NCBI RefSeq assembly: GCF_036021035.1
Contig: NZ_CP107930.1
Location: 186,001-250,000, forward strand
Source: Kineococcus sp. NBC_00420
GTDB lineage: Bacteria > Actinomycetota > Actinomycetes > Actinomycetales > Kineococcaceae
DNA: 64,000 bases
Reading direction: 5' to 3'
The position numbers and the translations under genes were made by a program. Shown one piece after another: positions 8,463 through 16,913 of the stretch (position 1 is its first letter; every line of letters starts with the position of its first letter). Below the pieces are notes generated by a model. The model did not search any database and was not told the origin of the DNA. It saw only the letters and a program-made list of their open reading frames with translations.

Positions 8463-9227
8463 ATGGTGACTGACTCGCTACCCGGTGGACGCTTCTCCGG
8501 CCCCGCCAAGGAGGGCCAGACCGTCGTGCGCAAGAGCAGCGGCCCCAACGCCGCGGCCCTGCTGCAACACCTCGAACGCAGCAGCTTCGACCTTGCACCC
8601 CGGTTCATCTCCACCGCCAACGGCCTCGACACCTTGAGCTACCTGCCCGGGACCGCGGGGCTGACCCCCTTCACCGACGACGTCCGCTCCGAGGAAGCGT
8701 TGACTTCGGTCGCCACAGCCATCCGGCGCCTGCACGACCACACCCAAGGCTTTCAGCCCCCTGCCCCAACGGACTGGCGCGTCATGGACGTGGCCCTGCC
8801 CGTCGAGGTCGACTGCATCGGTCACCACGACCTGTCCCCCTGGAACCTTCTCTTCAGAGGACGCCAGGTGGTCGGGATCATCGATTGGGACACCATCGCC
8901 CCCTCCAACCGCATGTGGGACCTGGCTTTCGCCGCCTACCAGCTCGTCCCCCTCTACCCGCCGGCCTGGTTGGACGTGTTCGGCTGGCCGGCCGAGCCCG
9001 ACCGCAGGCGGCGTCTGCACCTACTCGCCAACACCTACGGCCTGGGCGCACAGCCAGCGGAGCTGATCGACCTGGCCCTGGTCCGGTTGGCGAGCCTGGC
9101 CGCTCACATGGAGACGCAGATCCGTCGCGGCGACCCGGCCTACGCCGTCATGCGCGATGAGGACCACGCCGGTGGATTGCGGGCCTCGGTCGCCTGGCTC
9201 AGTCAGAACCGGAAGGCCCTGACGTAG
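8463..9227 (+). CDS. APH-type phosphotransferase, short form
   Basis: 254 residues from ATG 8463; an in-frame ATG at 8439 adds eight residues. Earlier in-frame codons read through the repeat and are unlikely to be used. LPGGRFSGPAKEGQTVVRK forms the N-terminal lobe. The catalytic loop GHHDLSPWNLLF begins at about residue 120 and the metal-binding IIDWDT is at about 139-144. This is the compact APH subfamily with a shortened N-lobe. All catalytic residues are present; the substrate is unknown. It is the only gene in its unit. Confidence 0.8.
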   Translation: MVTDSLPGGRFSGPAKEGQTVVRKSSGPNAAALLQHLERSSFDLAPRFISTANGLDTLSYLPGTAGLTPFTDDVRSEEALTSVATAIRRLHDHTQGFQPPAPTDWRVMDVALPVEVDCIGHHDLSPWNLLFRGRQVVGIIDWDTIAPSNRMWDLAFAAYQLVPLYPPAWLDVFGWPAEPDRRRRLHLLANTYGLGAQPAELIDLALVRLASLAAHMETQIRRGDPAYAVMRDEDHAGGLRASVAWLSQNRKALT

Positions 9228-9241
9228 GCGGGGCAACCGCG

Positions 9242-9298
9242 CGGTCATCCCGCGTTGTGCGCGGTCCTGAGCTGCCGGCCACGTCGCGGTCATGGCGA
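9242..9298 (+). repeat. dispersed repeat, full-length copy 9
   Basis: Core at 9242-9253. The matching 3' part CACGTCGCGGTCATGGCGA lies at 9280-9298, so both direct-repeat arms of the element are present. Confidence 0.85.
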
Positions 9299-9364
9299 GA
9301 AGCGGACGAGGCGGAAACCCGTGATTCGCGGTCAGGGGACGCCCTCGAAGACGATGATCTGATC

Positions 9365-9880
9365 ATGAGCACCAGAGGCGTCGTCCGCGACTGGCACGAC
9401 GAAGAAGGCTGGGGTGTCATCGACAGCTCTGAGACGCCGGGCGGCTGTTGGGTCCACTACTCCGCTGCCATGACCACCCAGGAGGGGCTCCGGCCCGGCC
9501 AGGACGTTGCCTTTACCTACGAGCAGGGCGAGCAGGACGGGTACCACTACCGCGCTCAACGCGCCTGGCCCTGGGGCCAGGACCCGGCTCAACGGCCCGG
9601 GACCATGGTGTTTAACGACCGCAGCGGAGCCTTCACCAGCAGCCTCACCCTGACCTACGACGACCCGGCAGCCGCTGAAGCCGCAGGAGCCCCGCAGGCA
9701 GGGACAACGCACTGGCCGCCAGCAGCGACGCCGGTCCTGGGCACGGTGACCGTTACCGTCTTCGAGAGGGCACCAGGACGCAACGAAGTCCGCATCGACA
9801 CCCGCGGCATGCTGAACGAGCAGCTGATGGACGCAGCCATGGCCGAACTGCAGCAGGTGCGCCAGCAGCTACCCGACTGA
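9365..9880 (+). CDS. cold-shock-domain protein with C-terminal extension
   Basis: 171 residues from ATG 9365. Residues 1-70 form a cold-shock (OB-fold) domain: GVVRDWHDEEGWGVIDS corresponds to RNP1-like GxxKWFxxxKGFGFI, and VHYSAAM corresponds to VFVHxSAI. The expected aromatic Phe residues are partly replaced by Trp and Val. After a linker, about 85 residues (TMVFNDRSGAFTSSLTLTYDD to LQQVRQQLPD) form a second domain I do not recognise. It probably binds single-stranded RNA or DNA. Upstream in-frame codons translate repeat sequence and are rejected as start. Confidence 0.75.
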   Translation: MSTRGVVRDWHDEEGWGVIDSSETPGGCWVHYSAAMTTQEGLRPGQDVAFTYEQGEQDGYHYRAQRAWPWGQDPAQRPGTMVFNDRSGAFTSSLTLTYDDPAAAEAAGAPQAGTTHWPPAATPVLGTVTVTVFERAPGRNEVRIDTRGMLNEQLMDAAMAELQQVRQQLPD

Positions 9881-9924
9881 ACCGGTCTCTGGCCTCACCC
9901 ATCAGACGGTGAACAGCAACTTCA

Positions 9925-9936
9925 CGGTCATCCCGC
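9925..9936 (+). repeat. dispersed repeat core, copy 10
   Basis: Exact core preceded by ACTTCA. It lies between the 3' ends of two convergent genes. Confidence 0.75.
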
Positions 9937-9974
9937 GCTTCACACACGTCCAGCTCCTGACGAGGACAGGAACC

Positions 9975-10532
9975 TCAGGCCGGTCGCAACCACACGTCGA
10001 CGAGCAGTAGGTCATCCGGAACCGCTCGCAGACGCTCCGCCACCTCGGACGTCATGCGCGTGAACCACGCTTGACCTACGGTCCGGTCGCTGACCCTGGA
10101 CTCACCGAAAGCAAACATCAGGCCTTCGCCGACTTCCTCACTCACGAGGTAGTCCATAGCTGCCTCCAGCGTTGAATCCCGCGGGAGTGCTGCGGAGCGC
10201 TCATCAGCTGGGCATTTGGCCTCAGCGCCCGCGGCATCAGATCGCACCGGAGTCAGCGACCCCAACACGCGAGGGCTGGGCGCCGCCTCGACGGTGTGCA
10301 CCTTGATACCAACACCAGCCCACACCCCACGGACCGAGGCGATGCTGGTGACCGCAGGCTGCACACCCGGTGGGAACTGCACCGGTACGCCTCGACCGCA
10401 CGGTAGGCCAGGTTGTGGACCGTCCTCATCGCCCAGCGGGGCCAGGTGCAGTGCACCCTCCACCTCGATGACTTGACCATCGACGTCCACGGTGTCACCG
10501 TCGCGCAAGACCAAGTCCTGGAGATTGACCAT
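9975..10532 (-). CDS. hypothetical protein
   Basis: 185 residues from ATG 10532 (MVNLQDLVLRDGDTVDVDGQ). The frame is open back to 10595, but that start lies in the antisense of a repeat copy. The N-terminal 40 residues look like a small beta domain (DVDGQVIEVEGALHLAPLGD). The C-terminus is acidic and helical (LEAAMDYLVSEEVGEGLMFAFGESRV, TSEVAERLRAVPDDLLLVDVWL). No signal peptide or membrane segment is seen. I do not recognise the family. Confidence 0.55.
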   Translation of the reverse strand: MVNLQDLVLRDGDTVDVDGQVIEVEGALHLAPLGDEDGPQPGLPCGRGVPVQFPPGVQPAVTSIASVRGVWAGVGIKVHTVEAAPSPRVLGSLTPVRSDAAGAEAKCPADERSAALPRDSTLEAAMDYLVSEEVGEGLMFAFGESRVSDRTVGQAWFTRMTSEVAERLRAVPDDLLLVDVWLRPA

Positions 10533-10588
10533 CTCAGCAGTGGAGCATCGGGTGCGCTGCACCATCAAGCCCCGGATCCACGACTTCA

Positions 10589-10600
10589 CGGTCATCCCGC
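10589..10600 (+). repeat. dispersed repeat core, copy 11 (next to the IS3 element)
   Basis: Exact core; the tail TTGTGCGTG... with CGCCCGCATATGGCGA runs up to the left end of the IS3 element about 65 bp further on. Confidence 0.8.
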
Positions 10601-10692
10601 GTTGTGCGTGCTCGCTGGCGGCCGGCTACGCCCGCATATGGCGAAGATCGAGCACGACCCGGCGGTGAAGCGTCACGGCTTCTCCGCCGTCT

Positions 10693-11637
10693 TCACGTGG
10701 GGCACGACTCCCGGATGAAGTCGCTGAGGTCAGCGTAGTGGGCGGCCTCAGCCTCAGCAGGTGGACGGTAATCCAACCGGGAGTGCAGCCGGGCGTTGTT
10801 CCACCACTCCACCCAGGTAGCCGTGGCGTACTCCACATCGGAGAGAATCTTCAACGGCCCAGCGTGGAAGGGGCCGGGACGGATGCACTCGGTCTTGTAG
10901 AGGCCGATGACCGTCTCCATCAGGGCGTTGTCGTAGGCGTCACCGACCGAACCAATCGACGCCGCGAAACCCTCGATAGCGAGGTGCTCGGTCAGCCTCA
11001 AACTCTTGTACTGCGACCCGGCATCGGAATGCACAATCAGTCCCGGCGCCGCTGGTGTTCCTTCGTGTTCCCGTCCCCAGGTCGCCATCCGCAGGCAGGT
11101 CAGGACCAGCTCGGTGTGCTTGCTGGTCATCGCGTGCCAGCCCACGATCCGCTGAGCGAACACGTCGACGATGAAGGCGACGTAGACGAACCCCGCCCAG
11201 GTCCGGACGTACGTGAAGTCCGCCACCCAGACAACGTTCGGGGCCGGGGCGCTGAACTTCCGGTTCAGCAGGTCCCCGGCCCGCACCCCGTCCTTGCCGG
11301 GAACAGTGGTGCGGACCTTCTTCGCCCGCCGGGCCCCGTTCATGCCTTCCGCGCGCATCAACCGGTCCACGGTGCAGTGCGCCACCGCCACGCCCGCCCG
11401 ACGCAGATAGGCGACCATCTTGCGGCGCCCGTACAGCGACTCCGGCTGGCCGTTCGTGGCTTGTAGCGCATTGATGACGTGAGCATCGGAGATGGTCCTG
11501 GCTGAGGGCGCGGCGCCGTTCTTCCAGGCTCGATAGGTTCTCGCGGCGACCTGACACCCCTGCTCGCTGAGCACGGCACAGATCGACTCGACCGCGAAAT
11601 CCCTCTCCCTCATCTGATCGATGAACTGCACGATCAA
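10693..11637 (-). CDS. IS3-family transposase OrfB (DDE)
   Basis: 314 residues from a TTG overlapping the OrfA stop. Contains an HTH_21-like segment (SLYGRRKMVAYLRRAGVAV) and an rve/DDE catalytic core: Asp in WVADFTYVRTW, Asp in IVHSDAGSQY, Glu in YDNALMETVIGLYKTE. It ends with the family-typical WWNNARLHSRLDYRPPAEAE. OrfA and OrfB overlap by 4 nt, so the fusion transposase is probably made by -1 frameshifting upstream of the overlap. Confidence 0.92.
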   Translation of the reverse strand: MIVQFIDQMRERDFAVESICAVLSEQGCQVAARTYRAWKNGAAPSARTISDAHVINALQATNGQPESLYGRRKMVAYLRRAGVAVAHCTVDRLMRAEGMNGARRAKKVRTTVPGKDGVRAGDLLNRKFSAPAPNVVWVADFTYVRTWAGFVYVAFIVDVFAQRIVGWHAMTSKHTELVLTCLRMATWGREHEGTPAAPGLIVHSDAGSQYKSLRLTEHLAIEGFAASIGSVGDAYDNALMETVIGLYKTECIRPGPFHAGPLKILSDVEYATATWVEWWNNARLHSRLDYRPPAEAEAAHYADLSDFIRESCPT

Positions 11638-11954
11638 CGCTGGCGCGGGTCGAGCTCCCGCGCGAAGAAAATCGAGGCGGAACGCAAGATTTCGTTGGCC
11701 TCACGCAGGCGCTTGTTCTCCGCCTTCAGCGCCTTGATCTCCTCCACCTCGGCGCTGCTGAGACCGGGCTTGGCGCCGGCATCGACCTGGGCTTGGTCGA
11801 CCCAGCGCTGCAGGCTGGCGCGGGAGACGCCGAGGCGTTCGCTGATGGCTACGCACGCTGCGCGCAGGGAGGGGTAGTCGCCTTGGTGGTCCAGGACCAT
11901 CCGTACCGCTCGGTCTTTGATCTCGGCGGGGTACTGCTTGGGCATGATCGTCAT
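11634..11954 (-). CDS. IS3-family transposase OrfA
   Basis: 106 residues: helix-turn-helix (YPAEIKDRAVRMVLDH to ISERLGVSRASLQRWVDQ) followed by a leucine-zipper-like coiled coil (EEIKALKAENKRLREANEIL). It binds the element's inverted repeats and regulates transposition. Confidence 0.9.
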   Translation of the reverse strand: MTIMPKQYPAEIKDRAVRMVLDHQGDYPSLRAACVAISERLGVSRASLQRWVDQAQVDAGAKPGLSSAEVEEIKALKAENKRLREANEILRSASIFFARELDPRQR

Positions 11955-12003
11955 CCTGACTCATCAGGAAGCGGCATCAAAGCCGTGACGCTTCACAGAG
12001 TCG

Positions 12004-12131
12004 TCAGCGCGGCTTGAGCACGAGAGGCCACCCGGGCTTGCGGGGCAGCCACTCCACCAGCGCCCAGGTTTGGGCCGGAGCCTTTCGGTGTGCTCATGTA
12101 ACCAGCATGCCTGCACGTCCCACCGCGGCAC
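12004..12131 (-). pseudogene. degenerate short gene beside the IS3 element
   Basis: Two frames on the minus strand read like one protein broken by a frameshift near 12085: VPRWDVQACWLHEHTE from a GTG at 12131, then KAPAQTWALVEWLPRKPGW and PLVLKPR up to a TGA at 12004. The second part has no start of its own. I do not recognise the family, and chance cannot be excluded at this length. Confidence 0.28.
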
Positions 12132-12165
12132 GAACGGGGCGCGAGTCTGCGGCCTGCAGACTTCA

Positions 12166-12177
12166 TGGTCATCTCGC
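12166..12177 (+). repeat. dispersed repeat core, copy 12 (degenerate)
   Basis: TGGTCATCTCGC, two mismatches, preceded by ACTTCA and followed by GGTGCGGCC. Confidence 0.6.
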
Positions 12178-12196
12178 GGTGCGGCCCGAAGACGAC

Positions 12197-12640
12197 TCAC
12201 CACTGACCAGGTGAGGTGCTCACCGCCACGACGATTGACCCGCGCTCACCGACGAGGGTCTGGAACTGAGCAACGACCTCGCCATCCTCGCTACTCACCG
12301 ACAGCACGTGCTGAGCCCCCAACTGAAGCTCCTTCAGATCCTTCACCCGGAGGTCACCGGCTCCACCGGCCTCCTCAATCCGCTGACGTAGGACCTGCAT
12401 CTGCTCAGCAGGAATGGCGTAGTCCGGCATCAACCGCTGGCACAGACCGCGTCTGTCCTCACGCTGAATCGCGGTGAGCACCCCGGCCACCGCGTCCTCG
12501 GGATCGCCAACGCCTACCCCGCAGGGCCGCGTCACGCGGTAGGCGTGGAGACCGCCCATCACCAAGGCCACCAAGACGCAGACGACGACGATCGCCCGCA
12601 CCGGCCGGAACATCCGGTGCTCGGTGATCGGGTGGCTCAT
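12197..12640 (-). CDS. membrane-anchored hypothetical protein
   Basis: 147 residues from ATG 12640 (MSHPITEHRMF); the frame stays open to 12706. One hydrophobic segment at about residues 14-35 (AIVVVCVLVALVMGGLHAY) acts as a signal anchor. A soluble domain with two Cys (RPCGVGVGD, GLCQRLMPDYAIP) follows and probably lies outside the cell. The pattern PEDAVAGVLTAIQREDRRGLC resembles small NTF2/lumazine-like extracytoplasmic domains of actinobacteria, but I cannot assign it firmly. Confidence 0.6.
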   Translation of the reverse strand: MSHPITEHRMFRPVRAIVVVCVLVALVMGGLHAYRVTRPCGVGVGDPEDAVAGVLTAIQREDRRGLCQRLMPDYAIPAEQMQVLRQRIEEAGGAGDLRVKDLKELQLGAQHVLSVSSEDGEVVAQFQTLVGERGSIVVAVSTSPGQW

Positions 12641-12718
12641 CGCTCGAGCATGCCGGGCTGGTGCCCGGCCGGGGTCATTTTCACCGCTTCTGCTTCCAGC
12701 GCGCACAGCAAGAACGTC

Positions 12719-12730
12719 CGGTCATCCCGC
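12719..12730 (+). repeat. dispersed repeat core, copy 13
   Basis: Exact core, with a tail including GACATGACGATGTCCGCGCGGTG at about 12769 that matches the 3' part of the canonical element. Confidence 0.8.
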
Positions 12731-12824
12731 GCTCAGTGCGCGATCGTGGCTGGTCCCGAACGTCCTGACATGACGATGTCCGCGCGGTGTCCCGACGGTA
12801 ATCGCGGTGGACCGACAGGACGGG

Positions 12825-13475
12825 TCAGTGATCGCGGCGGCGGTCCCGGTAGGTGGCCATCTTGGTGCGCGCCCCGCAGATGTCCATGGCGCACCACGTA
12901 CTGCCCCGGTTGCGGGAGGAGTCGTAGAACACCCACTGACACACGTCGCGGCGGCAAGCCTTCAACCGGGTCAGCTGTCCCGGCTCCGCGCGGATCAACA
13001 CAGCGGCGATGTGCGTCAGCCCAGCCCGGACCGGCGCATCCATCCAGGGTGCCGTCTTCACTGCGCCTTCAGGGACCGTCAACCGCACCGGCAACTGAGC
13101 CAGGGCCGTCTCCAGGCGACTCGCTCCCTCGCCATCGTCTCCATCGGCCAGGTCGGTGGGGTCAGTCGGGTCGGTGGGGTCAGCCGGGGCGGTGTGCGCA
13201 CTGTCGTGGTGGGTCAGGAACAGCCAGCGCAGTCCTTCACGCAGGTCCACGGCGAGGGTGAGGTCATCGTCGTTGGCCTGCTCGCGCTCGTCGAGCAGGT
13301 CGTAGCTGGCCAACCACTGCACGAGGTCAGCGGGAGTCTGCAAAGCATCGGCCCCGGCCTCGCGGTCGGCGGTGTTGCAGAAGACCTGCGCCAGACGCAG
13401 CGGCGCCGGCGCCGGCGCCCGCCCTCCCGGCTCGGCGTAGCCACTGTCTGCAGGCACGTCCCCGTTACCGGTCAT
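12825..13475 (-). CDS. ABATE/CGNR zinc-finger transcriptional regulator
   Basis: 216 residues. The N-terminal and middle parts form the helical ABATE-type ligand domain (FCNTADREAG, TPADLVQWLASYDLLDE, AVDLREGLRWLFL). The C-terminal 45 residues carry the CGNR-type zinc finger: LKACRRDVCQWVFYDSSRNR, then WCAMDICGARTKMATYRDR, with the Cys pairs that bind zinc. An Asp/Pro/Thr repeat (DPTDPTDPTD) forms a linker near residue 105. It is divergent from an MFS exporter gene, which it probably regulates. Confidence 0.82.
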   Translation of the reverse strand: MTGNGDVPADSGYAEPGGRAPAPAPLRLAQVFCNTADREAGADALQTPADLVQWLASYDLLDEREQANDDDLTLAVDLREGLRWLFLTHHDSAHTAPADPTDPTDPTDLADGDDGEGASRLETALAQLPVRLTVPEGAVKTAPWMDAPVRAGLTHIAAVLIRAEPGQLTRLKACRRDVCQWVFYDSSRNRGSTWCAMDICGARTKMATYRDRRRDH

Positions 13476-13725
13476 CGTCCATCACCGGTAACGTGCCGGA
13501 GGGCGATGATTCCCTGGCCCGAGGAGACCCTGTGCAGACACCTGAACGAGCACCCCGAGCGGCGTCACCCCGCACAGACCCCGGCGGACCCGGCGCCGGC
13601 CTCCCGCCCCTGGCCCTGGCCCTGGCCCTGGTCCTGGCTCTGCCGTCCCCCTCGAGCACGTTCACCCCTGCAGTCTGGCTCGCCCCCTGGGCGTGCCCGC
13701 CACCTACGGTCGAGGTGGCGACGTC
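13476..13725. promoter_or_regulatory. divergent regulator-exporter intergenic region
   Basis: 250 bp between the start codons of the CGNR regulator and the MFS gene; no gene is supported. It includes a short microrepeat of CCCTGG units (about 13611-13634). It must carry both promoters and probably the regulator's operator, but I can point to no clear -35/-10 or palindrome. Confidence 0.4.
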
Positions 13726-15057
13726 GTGAGCGACCTGGCGAGCACACCCACCCGTGCGCGGGTACGCGACCCCAGCTGGGCACTGCTGCGCATCGAGCGC
13801 AGCTTTGCCCACTACTGGCTGGGTCAGTCCGCAGCTAGCGCCGGCGCCCAGGTCACCACCGTCGCCATCCCGCTGATCAGTGCCATCGCCCTGCACGCCG
13901 GACCCGCAGCGATCAGCTTCGTCGCCACCGCCGGGACCCTGCCCTACCTGCTCTTCTCCCTACTCACCGGACACCTGCTGCACGGGCGAGACCAGAAGCG
14001 CTCCATGGTCACCACCGATCTGCTCCAAGCGTTCCTGCTGACCCAGATTCCCCTGGCCTGGGTCGGGGGCTGGCTCAGCGTCCCCCTGCTGGCCGCGATC
14101 ACCTTCGCCAGCGGCTGCTGCGCCCTGGTCTTCGGCTTGTCCGCCTTCGCCTACGTCCCTGCCCTGGTCGAGGACGACTCCCTGGCCGCCGCCAACCGCG
14201 CCGTCCAAGGCAGCCGAACGGTCACCGAGATCAGCGGCCCGGGCCTAGCCGGTCTGCTCATCTCTGCCGCCGGAGCCCCGATCGCCCTCATCGTCACCGC
14301 CGTGGGTCACCTCGCCTCCGCCGCCGGGGTCGCCACCAGCCACCCCCGGGCACGCAGCACCGTGCCCGGCGCCGGCAGCCCCACCGACACCGATGGACGG
14401 CCCTCGGTGCTGACGGGGCTACGCCTCCTCTTCACCCACCCCCACCTGCGGGCCCTGACCATCCACGCCGCGACCTACAACGCCGCCGAGCAGATCCTGG
14501 TTCTCAACCTCATCCTCTGGGCCGTACGCCAGCAGCACGTCACCCCTGGCGCCTACGGCCTCGCCCTGGCCGCCGCGGGGGTCGGCGGACTGCTCGGCAC
14601 CCTGACCGCGCTACGCCTAGCTGAGCGGTGCGGACTGGGACGCGCCTTCACCCTCTCGCTGCTGCTGTCCTGCCTGGTTCCGGTGCTGCTGCCCGCATGG
14701 GCGCTCACCGGCTGGGCCCTGGCCGCGGTCATCGCCGCGGTGATGCTGGTGCGCGGCATCGGGGAAGGCAACGCCAACGTCTACTCCCTCACCATGCGCC
14801 AACAACTCATCCCCCGAGACGAGCTCACCCGCTCCGCCGGGGCCTACACCCAGGTCATGTACGGCTCGATCCCCCTGGGTGCCCTGGCCGCCGGTGTCGT
14901 CGGGGAGACTCTCGGCGCCCGCACCGGCGTCCTGATCGGCGCGATCGGCCTGATCGTCTCCGCAGTCCCGATGCTCACCCCGACGTTCCTGCGACTACGC
15001 GAGGCCACAGGCGCATCGACCCCACCCATCGACAGCGATACGGGCAACAACACATGA
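13726..15057 (+). CDS. MFS exporter (EntS/MFS_3-like)
   Basis: 443 residues from GTG 13726, chosen because GAGGTGG lies 7 bases upstream. About 11-12 hydrophobic segments are present. The pattern YWLGQSAASAGAQVTTVAIPLI and the ANRAVQGSRTVTEISGPGLAGLL loop are typical of MFS_3/enterobactin-exporter-like permeases, as is VRGIGEGNANVYSLTMRQQ in the second half. It is probably a proton-driven drug or siderophore exporter. Its stop overlaps the next start by ATGA, so it is co-translated with the VOC protein. Confidence 0.82.
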   Translation: MSDLASTPTRARVRDPSWALLRIERSFAHYWLGQSAASAGAQVTTVAIPLISAIALHAGPAAISFVATAGTLPYLLFSLLTGHLLHGRDQKRSMVTTDLLQAFLLTQIPLAWVGGWLSVPLLAAITFASGCCALVFGLSAFAYVPALVEDDSLAAANRAVQGSRTVTEISGPGLAGLLISAAGAPIALIVTAVGHLASAAGVATSHPRARSTVPGAGSPTDTDGRPSVLTGLRLLFTHPHLRALTIHAATYNAAEQILVLNLILWAVRQQHVTPGAYGLALAAAGVGGLLGTLTALRLAERCGLGRAFTLSLLLSCLVPVLLPAWALTGWALAAVIAAVMLVRGIGEGNANVYSLTMRQQLIPRDELTRSAGAYTQVMYGSIPLGALAAGVVGETLGARTGVLIGAIGLIVSAVPMLTPTFLRLREATGASTPPIDSDTGNNT

Positions 15058-15458
15058 GCAGTCCCCCGCCGCCGCGATCCGCCGAGGCCATAGGACGACT
15101 GGCAGACCTCGTCATCGACTGCCCCGACGCAAGGCTCCTGGCCCAGTTCTGGCAGACCGTCCTGGGCCGCGACATCGACGACGACGAAGACGGGTGGATC
15201 ACCCTGGGCCCGGGTCCTGACGGTCACCGGTTGTCCTTTCAGCAGGTGGCCGACTACATCGCCCCGACCTGGCCCTCTCAGCACCACCCGCAGCAGATGC
15301 ACCTCGACGTCCTGGTCGAAGATCTCCCCACCGCTCACGCACAAGTCCTTGCCCTCGGAGCCCAAGCCCGTGGGGACGTCATGAGCCCTGGGCCGAAGGA
15401 GTGGCGTGTCTACGCCGACCCCGCAGGGCATCCGTTCTGCCTGGTCACCGGCGTCTGA
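15054..15458 (+). CDS. VOC-family (glyoxalase/bleomycin-resistance fold) protein
   Basis: 134 residues. The pattern IDCPDARLLAQFWQTVLG, FQQVADYIAPTWPSQHHPQQMHLDVLVEDL, and GVxADPAGHPFCLV-type ending (VYADPAGHPFCLVTG) is the actinobacterial VOC superfamily. The His in MHLDV and the terminal HPFCL region are candidate metal or ligand sites. Translationally coupled to the exporter, so it may bind or modify the same toxic compound; that is inference. Confidence 0.8.
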   Translation: MSSPPPPRSAEAIGRLADLVIDCPDARLLAQFWQTVLGRDIDDDEDGWITLGPGPDGHRLSFQQVADYIAPTWPSQHHPQQMHLDVLVEDLPTAHAQVLALGAQARGDVMSPGPKEWRVYADPAGHPFCLVTGV

Positions 15459-15476
15459 GGCAGTGGCACGACTTCA

Positions 15477-15488
15477 CGGTCATCCCGC
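15477..15488 (+). repeat. dispersed repeat core, copy 14
   Basis: Exact core preceded by GACTTCA. It begins the unit holding the second long APH gene. Confidence 0.8.
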
Positions 15489-15647
15489 CGGCCGCGATGG
15501 CGCTCAGCTAGGGGCGACACCACGGACGCTGCTACCCGAGACGGCGAAGGCTCATTCCTGCAACAGTCGCGACGTGACCAGCTATGGGAGACGCCTCCGG
15601 GGACACTCTCGGGAGCACATGCTCCCTTCATCGTCCCGGGGCGCACG

Positions 15648-16661
15648 ATGACGCTGGATCAGCTGCGCTCTCGCCTGGCCACATACCTCTCCCGGCCCGG
15701 TAGCGGAAACCTCGGCGCCTCACCCGGGCCCCTGCAAGGGGTCAGCGGAGGATGGGCCAGCAGCCTGTACACCTTCGACCTGCGCCGAGGCGAGCACAGC
15801 GCTACACCCGCGGTGCGCCTGGTGCTCAAGACGTATGCACCGGACGACGACGGACGCGTCCACGCCGCGCGGGAGTGGCGAGCCCTGGAACAGCTGCGCA
15901 CCGTGGACTACCCAGTGCCCCGCGGAGTGCTGCTCGAGTTCGACACCGCCCACCTTGGGCGCCCGTTCGTCGTGATGGAGCACGTTGCGGGCGTGACCTT
16001 GTGGCAGGCCCACGAGGCCGCCGACCCGAGCACGCAGGCTCAGCTGGTCAGCGCGTTCGCGACTCAGCTGGCGGCGCTGCACGCCCTCGATCCCCGCCTG
16101 CTGGAACCAACCGCTACCGATCAGGGCGCGTACGACCACATCGACCGCGAACTCACGCAGCTGCATCACGACAGCGACAGCCTGCCGCGGGCCGGGCTGT
16201 CCGACGTGCTGCGGTGGCTGCACGACCGCCGTCATCTGGTGCCCTGCCGGCGCTCAGTCGTCCTGCACCGCGACTACCACCCGTGGAACGTGCTCGTGGA
16301 CGGCTCCGGACGGCCTACGGTGCTGGACTGGGACTGGCGGATCGGCGATCCCCGCTTCGATCTGGCTTGGACATCAACGTTGATGCAGCGCAGCGGCTTC
16401 GACGCCTTCGCCCGGGCCGTGCGCGGGGAGTACGCGGTCACCGCCGCTATGGGTGATCCGTTGGAGGGGTTCGCGTACTTCGAGGTGCTGACGACGGTGC
16501 GTTGGCTCCTGAACGTGCTGCCCTCGATCGGGCCGACTTCCCGGTTGAACGCCGCGACCAGAGCTGAATTCAGCGCCTTCCTCGTTAGACCGGTACGCGA
16601 GGCGAGAGAACTCCTGCGCGCTCGTGCCGAGATCGACGTCGAGGTTCAGGTCCAGACCTAA
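15648..16661 (+). CDS. APH-type phosphotransferase, paralogue of the 1263 gene
   Basis: 337 residues, collinear with the product of 1263-2276 without gaps and roughly four-fifths identical by eye. The catalytic His is at residue 207 (HRDYHPWNVL), DWD at 227 and the Lys at 61. Differences cluster in the N-terminal and helical substrate-side regions, which could mean altered specificity. The leader sequence (CAACAGTCGCGACGTGACC at about 15561) is also conserved with the first copy, so the duplicated unit included upstream DNA. Confidence 0.85.
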   Translation: MTLDQLRSRLATYLSRPGSGNLGASPGPLQGVSGGWASSLYTFDLRRGEHSATPAVRLVLKTYAPDDDGRVHAAREWRALEQLRTVDYPVPRGVLLEFDTAHLGRPFVVMEHVAGVTLWQAHEAADPSTQAQLVSAFATQLAALHALDPRLLEPTATDQGAYDHIDRELTQLHHDSDSLPRAGLSDVLRWLHDRRHLVPCRRSVVLHRDYHPWNVLVDGSGRPTVLDWDWRIGDPRFDLAWTSTLMQRSGFDAFARAVRGEYAVTAAMGDPLEGFAYFEVLTTVRWLLNVLPSIGPTSRLNAATRAEFSAFLVRPVREARELLRARAEIDVEVQVQT

Positions 16662-16702
16662 CTACAAGCGCGGAGCCGGCAGGACCGTGTCGGACGACTT
16701 CG

Positions 16703-16714
16703 CGGTCATCCTGC
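16703..16714 (+). repeat. dispersed repeat core, copy 15
   Basis: CGGTCATCCTGC (one mismatch) followed by GTTGTGCGCGGTC and, about 45 bp on, CACATGGCGATGTCCGAG, the 3' arm of the element. Confidence 0.75.
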
Positions 16715-16913
16715 GTTGTGCGCGGTCTCGAACGGCCAGCGAGGGCTTCACATGGCGATGTCCGAGTGGTCACGGGGTCGTTGTGGGCTCCTGCGGGTGG
16801 TGGTCCTGTGGAGAAGTTGATCAACGAATCGGGCTGACCCCGCCACCCACCGATGCTGCAAACACCCCAATAGCTCGAGCCTCCGCACCCCTCTCACCGC
16901 CCAGGAGCCGCAC

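Larger units (their letters stand above)
10665..11996 (-). mobile_element. IS3-family insertion sequence (first)
   Basis: About 1.33 kb, bounded by a perfect 17-bp terminal inverted repeat GTGAAGCGTCACGGCTT (10665-10681, and its complement at 11980-11996). It contains the two overlapping reading frames usual for the IS3 family. No convincing target duplication is visible in the flanks. It sits immediately after a dispersed-repeat copy and may have inserted into the repeat tail. Confidence 0.88.

Noticed and set aside
10533-10595. ATG inside the repeat as start of the 9975 gene (and similar MTVxS starts at 23642, 35231)
   Set aside because: The antisense of the repeat core reads ATGACCGTG, which creates artificial starts encoding MTV; these are repeat by-products.
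13465-13896. Minus-strand open frame across the MFS promoter
   Set aside because: Low-complexity Arg/Gly/Ala translation caused by the CCCTGG microrepeat; it overlaps the MFS start.
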